Notes under the pieces: generated by a model
Databases searched by the model: none
What the model saw: only the letters and a program-made list of their open reading frames with translations
Told to the model about the DNA's origin: nothing
Assembly (NCBI GenBank): GCA_029204225.1
Contig: CM055106.1
Span: forward strand, 35,438,361-35,502,360
Length of the DNA: 64,000 bases
From: Diphasiastrum complanatum
Lineage: Eukaryota > Streptophyta > Lycopodiopsida > Lycopodiales > Lycopodiaceae
Direction: 5' to 3'
Part shown: positions 56,066 to 64,000 of the stretch, in pieces
How the letters are laid out: the number at the start of each line of letters is the position of its first letter
Numbering within the stretch: the stretch's first letter is position 1
Made by a program: the position numbers and the translations under genes

Positions 56066-58360
56066 CTATCTTGGATAATTTTTTGAGCATCTACCTTCTT
56101 TCATGCATGGCGCATTCAAGAAAGACGATCGGCATGGACCATGTATCATGCACGTTTTCACGATGTCATACAATATTGGATCCACATCTTTATCAAGAAT
56201 TTCTGCACAAACTATGTTGTCAAAGTCATTGACTGTCACTAGTTTGCTTGCTTCATCCAATATAATCAAAATGTATGCATGAGGCAATCCTCTCTTATAA
56301 AATTCCACCACATGGAGTCTTTCTATAACACGTCCAAAAATGCCATTCGTTTTCAAAAGACTTATCATATGTTGTAGTTTTATATTGAAAACTCTTGCAA
56401 CCAAGTCCAATCTATCTGCAGGTGTTTGTTCATACATTAATTGCCTCCTAATCTCCAACCAGTTTGGATTGGTAGTCATCGTGATGAACAAATTAGGGCG
56501 CCCCAACATTCTAACAACGACCATCGCATCTTGGTAAAGTTGATGCATATGGCGTGGTGACCCTACGTACGATGACGACAAAATAACACGCTAGCCAATC
56601 TCAAACGCAACCTCTACCCCAACAGCGTCAACTATCTCACTCCGAATCTGACGCCAAAATTTGTGTTGATTAGCATATACGTAATTCAAATTTTTCTGAG
56701 CCAGTTTTGCAAACTGATCACAAAGGTACTCTTGAAATAGTTTGTCTGCTAAGTGTATTGATGAAACATGTCCCTCACGAAGTTGGAGATGATAGCTAAA
56801 AAATTCATGAATAGTTACCCTTTTATATCTCCTGTCGCTTGCTACATCGCAAGCATCCACATCCTCATCACCACTTTCGATAGCATCATTTTCCACAACT
56901 GATAGATGTGTTGAATCAACAACATTATGCCGCTCATTTGTACCAAGATGTTGTCTCGAAAGGTGTTCTTGTACATGGGGTATGCCATCCATCTATCCCA
57001 AAAGGAAACAAAAGAACAAAATGCAATGCATCATAGGAGGAGTGAAGCTGATTTATTCTTTTCAAACCATCTTGGACCGAATGGAGGATTATGTCATGAT
57101 GGCCATCACTTGGACAATCTTAAAGGCATGAGTACATCTATCTCATTTGCTAATGGTGCATTGCATTATCGATTCTCTCGATTGTTGGAGACGCTTGACA
57201 TTATACAAAGACGAATGTCAAGAGTGGGATTTGTGCTCATACCAAGACCTGCACTCATGAAGACCCTTGCAAATGGGTTGATCTCCATGATCATTTGTTG
57301 TAAGTCACTCAAAACATCGCGTTAGACGCTTGAGCCAAGAGACAACCTTCCTTCTAGCTGCAAATCATCTCCATCCAATATATATATTTGTGAGAATGTA
57401 GGCTCGTCTGTAGGAAGCAATCCACTTACTTGATGGCACAAACGTCCTAAAACTCTGAAATTATAAGCACTGCCTTTAGAATTAGCAGTAGACTTATCTA
57501 ATTTTACACCCAGGGAAGCAAACGCAAAAGAATTATTATAGCTTCTTATTTTTTTTCAAAAATACACCGCTGCTTCATCGTCTAATGCAAAAAGTCTAAG
57601 CAGTTGCGAGGGTGGTGCAGGAAACAACGACAATCTAACCTTTCCCTTCATGCAACAAAATGAGCTATTAATCTCTTGTTTCCATCTCAAAGCTTCACAA
57701 TGAACACACTTATGTTCCATTAAACCCGCATCATGACATGAAGGTGTTTTGTCACTCCATGCTATTTTAAAAAATGAAAACGATGTATGTTCGTTTTTGT
57801 TTGATGGAGCAGAAACAACTCGCATATCAATAGGTTGCTCCTGTATGCTAGGCGTAAATGGAACTGGTGTCATAAAATCACAAACACTTGGCATGCATGT
57901 CAAATTTTCATTTACTATTGTGTGCAAATCTTGTACAAAAATGTGTCGTTGCATCCAAACGTAACAATAGGCTCAACCAAAGAGAATTGCAAAGCTGAAT
58001 TTCTTCTCTTTGTCATTCATCTTCGATTTAACTACATGTCCTCTCGGACTTGCTTTCAAGGTCTGGAGCCATGTACAATTGGTTTGTACGCACATGTTCT
58101 GGAGTAGTGAATGCTCCAATGGTGGCATTGGTGCCAACACATTGATCTGTGTTTTCACAACCTATTGTCAATGATGGTCCACATGTAACAACTTCTGAAA
58201 CTCTGCCACCTCTATCTAAATGCAAAGCTCTTCTCTTAGATTGTCTCCTTTGATTTAATCTTGCCTTTTTTTCCGGGCACCATTTCATTCTCTGGAGTCT
58301 TGTACGATAAATTATTGCGTACACACTCCGGAGTAATACTGATTACACTGTTTTTATTTG
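56066..58360 (-). pseudogene. Helitron Rep/helicase protein, N-terminal remnant
   Basis: Helitrons encode a Rep-helicase that moves DNA by rolling-circle replication. From right to left the minus strand reads an Arg-rich start (QRRQSKRRALHL near 58220), a Cys pair segment CVHCEALRWKQE near 57690 with FCCMKGKVRLS, SYNNSFAFASLGV near 57520, then YNFRVLGRLCHQVSGLLP, HEFFSYHLQLREG near 56790, LNYVYANQHKFWRQIRSE near 56680, and the Helitron_like_N core SPRHMHQLYQDAM near 56540. The HUH motif near 56280 reads GLPHAYIL, with Tyr replacing the second His. An in-frame TAG separates EIG from RVILSSS at about 56590. The frame ends after CSKNYPR; the Tyr motif and helicase are absent. Confidence 0.85.
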
Positions 58361-58372
58361 CCATCTAACCAC

Positions 58373-58985
58373 ACTATGTATGTAGAAAGACACAATTACA
58401 CGCTGCATGCATCCAAAACACAAACAACAAATTATTATCCATGCATCCATGATCCAATCAAAACAACTTAAACTATTTGCAAAACAAACAACTATCTATT
58501 TATGGCACTCTTCATGCATATTTGTATAGAAATTAAGGCCTTTAACAAAATTGTATTTCAGAATCTGAATCCTTCAGACACAAAATGATTGGTGTCTACA
58601 GCAAAAGTGTGGAACCTCAATCCACTACATCATGAACACCTATGTTTTCTAAGTACTGAGCAAAAATAAATATTGTCCATGCTGTGTATGTAGAAAGATA
58701 CAGTCACAACTGTTACATGCTCCATGCATCCCATGATCTGACCAAAACCACTTAAAATGTTTGCAAAACAAACAACTATCTATTTATGGCACTCTTCAAG
58801 CATATTTTCATATTGAACTTTAGTACACAAATTAAGGCCTTTAACAAAAAGAACAGATATCTATTATATTTCAGAATCCGAATCCTTCATACACAAAATT
58901 ATTGGTGTCTATGGCAAAAGAGTGGAACCTTAATCCACAACATCATGAACACCTATGTCCTCTAAATACTAAACAAAAACAAATA
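58373..58985. repeat. Tandem duplication of ~300 bp (two copies)
   Basis: Two colinear copies (about 58373-58677 and 58678-58985) share blocks such as AACAACTATCTATTTATGGC, AATTAAGGCCTTTAACAAAA and ATTGGTGTCTA. They differ by substitutions and small indels, including an extra ~20-bp segment in copy 2. Non-coding. Confidence 0.85.
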
Positions 58986-59572
58986 TATCTATAACACTTA
59001 ACATGTTGTCCGCAACTACAATGGAGTGTTTATTGTATACACTCAAAATATTATTTATGAGAACTTCACTGTCCAAATTGACAACAACAATGTTGGGAAT
59101 CTCGAAAAGGCATATCTCTAAAGTCACATAGCAGAATCACTACCGCACTTTGGACAATCGACCTATCAAAGGCAAGCTACCTGATTATTCGAAGGTTGGT
59201 TGTCTTGCTTTATATTTTCTCTCTCTGTGCTAACTATTAAAGGGTACATTAAATGAAAGTAAAGGCATTGGCCATGACAATTACATATTTTCAAATGTTT
59301 ACACCACTCAAGGTTGAAGAGGCCCAAATGTTTTGAGATATTGAAGATTGAACACCCCTCTCTATTGTGCTAATGAAGACTGAAAATTGACACACAGTTT
59401 CAAGGCCAAGATCATTTTTTTTCTTAGAGAAACATCGCCACAGAGGTTGCGGCTCTAATGCTAACACTTTTTGCTTGTGAGATTTACAGATCGTGAAATC
59501 AGAAAGAGTGTACCCGCATCGGTCCTCCCAACTTGGATATGCTTTGTTAAACTCCTCTAACATTAACATATG
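58986..59572. other. Region beside the Helitron, weak ORF only
   Basis: A minus-strand frame at 59291-59569 (92 codons) has mixed, protein-like composition but no motif I can name. Nothing else was recognised. Confidence 0.3.
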
Positions 59573-60308
59573 TCAACTAGGATTCTTCGGCATGATTTTG
59601 TGCCGTACCTCTATAGTTGTGGTAAGTGTTGGTGGTGGAGGGTTAGGTATGGTTGTGAAAAGTTCACGGGGGAGGGTTGGGTATTTGCGGAGTAGATAAG
59701 CAGTGGATGGTGAATAAGGTTGAGTGTGGAGGTGGTGAGGTGATTGTTCATGTGGTGGGGAGAGGGGTGTGTCATCGAGTGGGGGTGATGAGGCCTGATA
59801 GGTGGTGTTAGGTTTAGTGGCAGTGGGGTTAGGCTCTTCAGCTGAGATGCTTCGTTTGTGGTTCGTGGTAGTACCCCCTTGTGTGCTTTGAGGTTCCACC
59901 ATTGTCGAGTGATACCCTAGATTATCCCGTTGTTGTGTTTGTTTAGTGCAAAGGTCCAAGATCATCATTTCCTGCATCCTATTGTCTATGGTGTTTGGCG
60001 TGTGTTTCTTCATGATTTGTGTGTAATGTGGGTAGTTGCTGGCATAATGTTTTTGGTTGTCCTTCTAGCTCCTCAATCCGTGCATTGAGTGCAGTTTGAT
60101 TTGCTAGAGTGGCCTGTGAAGAATTGTAAAACATATATATCTTAGGTATGTTCATTTTGGGGGTTCTACCCATGTAAATTAATTGGGGTGCAATTTTCTG
60201 ATGAGCATTTCTTGACGAGCATATGTCGGCGAGCAGATATTGGCAAGCATTTTTTAGAAAATGTGTACAATGGCGAGCAAATCTGAAACTTGAGGACTCT
60301 TCTTTCAA
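59573..60308 (-). pseudogene. Unidentified coding remnant: helix then Pro-rich tail
   Basis: Two overlapping minus-strand frames (60308-59979 and 60013-59573) read as one broken protein. The first ends in a helix-prone stretch (ANQTALNARIEELEGQPKTL), the second continues with Gln/Thr-rich and then strongly Pro/Ser-rich sequence (SSPPLDDTPLSPPHEQSP). A frameshift near 59990 would join them. No domain is recognised. It may be a gene fragment carried by the neighbouring Helitron or part of another element. Confidence 0.3.
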
Positions 60309-60338
60309 TTGTATTTTTATGGGTTTAGGGTTTGGGGT

Positions 60339-61029
60339 GTGATGTACACTATTTTGTCAGGTATCGTCGCATGTGGTTCTTGTGAAAGATTCAACTAGTT
60401 TCATCACATTTTGCAATATTTTCATATTTGGCATATTGAGGCCAAAACTTGTTTTAGACTTAGAGGATGACTTTTCATAGTTCATTAGTCTAAATTTCAT
60501 TTAAATAAACACTTTTTGAAAGTGTGGGAAATTTAGAATGTGAGTTTGAGTAGATTCAATTTGAATAGTTGGGTACATTGAATCTAGACCCAAAATTAGT
60601 AGGGTTTGCATTTTGGTGGGAAAGCCAAGTGGCCAAATAGGGTTTGGACTTGTTATAAAAGGATGTAACTCATGGAGAGAGTGATATTCTCTCTTCTCTG
60701 TCTCATTTCATGCTTATACATGGTTCTCTTGGGTTCTACTATCCATTGGTGCAATATCTTGGTGATTGCTTGCAATTCTATGTGTAGAATGATCTACATT
60801 TGCTATTTTTGGATCCTCACGTGTGAAAAATAGTAGCTTGCTGGTTTTGTACGGACAGCAACAGTACATAATCATTTCATTCAACTTTGATCAAGTTCTA
60901 TTAGTGTTTGCATCTCAAATTGTGTGTAGATGCTGATTTTTCTACATTCGTGAGATTGGTAGTGTATTTCTCTTTCTAACCAAAGATCATTCAAGTAGAT
61001 TGGATCTTAAGGATCTGAAATCTTCCACA
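60339..61029 (+). repeat. Copia-9 5' LTR
   Basis: Right end CTTCCACA directly before the PBS is firm. The left end TGTGATGTACAC at 60339 is chosen by the TG...CA rule. TTATAAAA at about 60653 is a likely TATA box, and CTCACGTGTG lies at about 60817. Confidence 0.65.
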
Positions 61030-61041
61030 TGGTATCAGAGC
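61030..61041 (+). promoter_or_regulatory. Copia-9 primer binding site
   Basis: TGGTATCAGAGC, the initiator tRNA-Met PBS, immediately after the LTR. Confidence 0.93.
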
Positions 61042-61531
61042 TTGTGTTTCAGGTCATGAAGGAGGAAATCAGATCTATCAATGATTTGGTGAAAATATCA
61101 AGTCTAGAGCATGCTAGAGAGGATTCTACACCAAAATCAGATTTTTTGCTTTTGTAGATTGGATCTTTTGTAGATCAAAACACTAAATAGGTCAATGTAC
61201 TTGTTCAATTCCAATTTTTTAACTCACATACTGGATTTGGCCAATTTCTGGATCATTGGTTCAGCCTAAGTGGTGACTTATAGATTGCATATCAAATTTT
61301 CAGCATTTGCATGTAGATTTGGAATAATCAATTTTTTGTAATTTTGTTAAAACCCTAATTTTGATTGGATCTCTAGATAGTGAGGTTGCTGGACTTCATT
61401 TGAGTGTGTTTCAATCGAATTTGTGAGATAGTTTCAAATCTTGGTGATTTCTTTTGAAAGCATTTGTTGTTGTTCAAAGGAGTGCTTTGTGCATTGAAGC
61501 GGGTTGACAGAGAAGATCAGGTCATTGCTAC

Positions 61532-62404
61532 ATGGCAACCTCAATTGGAGTCATGTTGGAAGCCAATGATAGGCTTACCTCAAGTAACTATTCATTGTGG
61601 AAAGTGAGGATGGAGTCATTTCTTGAGATGAATGATGTTTTGGGTATTGTTGTAGGTTTGGAGGAGAGACCGGCGACACAACAAGATCAATTGAGGTATG
61701 ACAAGAGGGCCAAGAAGGCTCTACACATGATAAAGATGAATGTTACCAATGAACTTCTCAAGGAAGTTGGTAAGTGCACATCATCTTTGGAAGCTTGGAA
61801 TTCATTGAAGAAGCTTTATGAATCCAAGTCTACTTCTAGAGTGTTGACTCTAAGAAGGCAAATCTTTTCTTGTTTGCAAAAGAATGAAGAAAGTCCAAGT
61901 ACTTTTGTTTTGAGAATGAAAGCATTGAATGAGGAGTTAGCTTACATAGATTAGAGCATTAAGGAAGGAGAGCTTAGTCAAGGGATTCTTAATGGCTTGT
62001 TGGATGCTCATGCTAACATTGTTCACAAAATTGCTATTCAAAAGACTTTGCCAAGTTTGATGGATCTTCAAGAGATCCTGATCAATGAGGAGTATAGGCT
62101 TCAAGCAAGAGGTGGATCTATATTGACACCTCAATAGGATGCTATGTTCACAAAGGACAAATTCAAGGGCAAAACCAAAAGTAAGTGGTCTAAAGGGCAA
62201 GATCAAGTGGATGCTTCTTCAAGTGGCAAAAAGAAGGATAGATCAAAGCTCAAGTGCTTCTATTGTGGCATCAAAGGACACTTTGCAAGTGAGCTACAAG
62301 AAGAGGAGAGATCAAGGAGACAAGCAAGGTAATCTTACTCTTGATGAGGATGGTTTGGATGTTCAAGATGCAAATGATGATGCTTTTGTGATGTCTTCAT
62401 GCAT
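61532..62404 (+). pseudogene. Copia-9 Gag (broken)
   Basis: Starts MATSIGVMLEANDRLTSSNY at 61532, with the conserved SLWKVRMESF. In-frame TAG codons lie at 61952 and 62136. The zinc knuckle begins CFYCGIKGHFAS near 62255 but a one-base deletion shifts the frame before the last Cys; the reading continues in another frame as SYKKRRDQGDKQGNLTL to about 62400. Gag ends at the MITE-like insertion. Confidence 0.85.
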
Positions 62405-62406
62405 TA

Positions 62407-62773
62407 GAGGAGTTCTAAATCCAAAAAAGACCCATTGTAAAGATTCTTTTTATATTTTTTCTCAATTATTTCTTACACATGGACCAATCAAAACACTCAA
62501 ATTTGAAATCTACGTAACGTAACTTTTTGAGTCCATCTTTTCATTCTGCACTAAAACTGGCATAACTTTTTAGTAGTAAGTCCAAATTTAGCGCAATTTG
62601 GTGCATTAGAAAACGCTCGACAAGGGCTTTCCAATGTTATTTAGATGACATACTTTTGAGCTACGATTAAAAAGTTATGGCAAGTCAAAAGTATTAGTGC
62701 TATAATATTTTAATAATATAAACTACATCTTGCACGGATTCTTAAAGGGTCTTTTTGGAGCTCAAAACTCCTC
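62407..62773 (+). mobile_element. MITE-like element, copy 1, inside Copia-9
   Basis: 367 bp with terminal inverted repeats of about 45 bp: left GAGGAGTTCTAAATCC followed by AAAAAAGACCC, right end (reverse complement) GAGGAGTTTTGAGCTCC followed by AAAAAGACCC. It is flanked by TA on both sides (62405-62406 and 62774-62775). Subterminal GGCATAACTTTTTA and its near reverse complement lie at about 62559 and 62668. It has no coding capacity and interrupts the copia polyprotein between zinc knuckle and protease. A diverged second copy lies at 7875-8243. Confidence 0.88.
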
Positions 62774-62775
62774 TA

Positions 62776-64000
62776 ATGTATGCTTGCTAATGATGGAGAT
62801 CTAGATCCTTGGTGGATTGATAGTGGAGAAAGTTCACACATGACCTTTCACAAAGAGTACTTCACTTATTTGTTGGCATATGGAGATGACAAGAGGGTGA
62901 TCTACACGGCCAATGATGGTGAGTGTGCAATCAAAGGGATTGGCACAATTCCTCTCTCTACAAATAGGAATGTTCATTTGGAGGATGTCTTGTTTATTCC
63001 ATCTATTACCAAGAATTTTCTTAGTGTGAATCAAATGCTAAGTAAGGGCCTCAAGGTGGAGTTTGATGGAGATGCTTGTTTGATCAAAATGAAGGATGTC
63101 TTGATTGGAAAAGGTAAAAGGCAAGGGAAGTTTTCAAACTTGATTCTTGTGTTATTGATAACCAAGTTGGATGTATTGCAACAGAGCAAATTTCTATTCA
63201 AGAGGTTTTGGCACAAAAGGATGGGACACCTCAACTTCAAGTCATTGGAGGTAATGGCAAGGAAGAAGGTTATGATTGGTCTTCCAAGTTACTTAAGTAA
63301 TGACAAGCATGTTTGTGAGTCTTGTGCTTTGTCTAAGTCACATAAGCTACCTTATACTAGATCTATAAAGCCTTTTCAACTTGTACATTCAGATATTCAT
63401 GGATTTACTACAATTAGCAATAGTGGAGCTAAGATGCATGTAACATTCCTTGATGATTTTAGTAGATTTTGTTGGATCTATCTACTAAAGAGCAAGGATG
63501 AAGTGTATGATGTCTTTGTCAAGTTCAAGAATGCAAGGGAGAACCAATTTTCCACAAAGATCAAGTGCTTGAGAGGTGACAATGGTGGTGAGTATATATC
63601 TAACAAGTTCAAGGCCTTTTGTGATGAGCATGGGATCAAGAGGGAGTATACAACATCAAGGACAACACAACAAAATGGAGTGGCTAAAAGGAAGAATAGG
63701 AATTTATGTGAAAGTGCTAAAGCTATGAGGTTAAGTGCTAATCTTGACACCATTTTGGGATCAAGCTTTGTTGTATGCCAATTTCTTGTGCAATAGGTGG
63801 CCGAGTGCTATTTTGGATGGAAGGACACCTTTTGAGATGCTATTCAAGAGGAGGCCGAGTGTCAACTTTCTAAGAACCTTTGGATGCACATGCTATGTCA
63901 ACATTACTCTTGATGATAGGACCAAGGAGGATCCATCTTCAAGAAGAGGTATTTTTGTGATATAGTGAGGTGAGTAAAGCCTACAAGGTTTACATTCCTT
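62776..64000 (+). pseudogene. Copia-9 protease and integrase (partial, broken)
   Basis: Protease reads DPWWIDSGESSHMT near 62810, with Glu where DSGAS normally has Ala. NVHLEDVLFIPSITKNFLSV follows in order. The integrase finger (FWHKRMGHLNFKS ... CESCALSKSHK) and the catalytic HSDIHGF, FLDDFSRF and RGDNGGEY positions are kept, although NGVAKRKN replaces the usual NGVAERKN. A frameshift lies near 63750 (second frame from 63735: CNRWPSAILDGRTPFEML) and a stop near 63963. Continues beyond the window. Confidence 0.88.

Larger units (their letters stand above)
60339..64000 (+). mobile_element. Copia-9: copia element running off the right edge
   Basis: Probable 5' LTR, PBS, gag, protease and integrase in the Copia-1 to -4 style. 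A MITE-like element sits between gag and protease. The RT, RNase H and 3' LTR would lie beyond 64000. Confidence 0.85.

Noticed and set aside
62139-62522. 127-residue ORF reading from Copia-9 gag into the MITE-like element
   Set aside because: Its last third is non-coding MITE sequence; the fusion is accidental.
1-64000. CRISPR arrays, tRNA and rRNA genes, bacterial operons
   Set aside because: No regularly spaced identical repeats, cloverleaf genes or rRNA blocks were seen; the short tRNA-Met-complementary motifs are retrotransposon PBSs.

Overview
This window is plant nuclear DNA. The left edge carries the first coding exon of a KANADI-type GARP/MYB transcription factor, a land-plant family, read on the minus strand with a clean phase-1 splice donor. 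Nearly everything else is transposable-element sequence in layers: Ty1/copia elements with a PBS complementary to initiator tRNA-Met, a Ty3/gypsy chromovirus, gypsy fragments, the C-terminal part of a non-LTR-type reverse transcriptase, a Helitron Rep fragment and a small terminal-inverted-repeat element. The element types suit a large repeat-rich genome such as a fern, lycophyte, bryophyte or gymnosperm. The species cannot be fixed from the sequence alone.

Layout. 1-2.4 kb: KANADI exon 1, its intron (leaving the window on the left) and its probable 5' leader/promoter. 2.4-8.6 kb: AT-rich, decayed DNA with a microsatellite, a 148-bp foldback and one copy of a ~367-bp MITE-like element. 8.6-10.1 kb: RT-like pseudogene (minus). 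11.5-17.7 kb: almost complete Copia-1 with two 682-bp LTRs. 17.7-26.1 kb: Copia-2 (plus, 5' truncated), split by Copia-3 (minus, 701-bp LTRs, pol mostly lost). 26.1-26.9 kb: gypsy scraps. 26.9-31.9 kb: Copia-4 (plus, 5' truncated). 32.8-37.1 kb: Copia-5 (minus). 37.4-38.7 kb: GC-rich unidentified remnant. 38.7-40.1 kb: two integrase fragments in opposite orientation. 40.1-44.2 kb: Copia-8. 45.3-46.1 kb: unidentified broken coding segment. 46.1-52.2 kb: Gypsy-1 chromovirus (minus). 53.2-54.3 kb: gypsy gag remnant. 55.0-55.6 kb: 18-bp minisatellite. 56.1-58.4 kb: Helitron Rep remnant beside a ~300-bp tandem duplication. 60.3 kb to the right edge: Copia-9, carrying a second copy of the MITE-like element between gag and protease.

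No element appears fully functional. All pol genes carry stops, frameshifts or deletions. LTR pairs of Copia-1 and Copia-3 differ by about 2% by eye (13 in 682 and 15 in 701), so those insertions are fairly young, and Copia-3 postdates Copia-2. The only host gene recognised with confidence is KANADI. No tRNA, rRNA or CRISPR array was seen.
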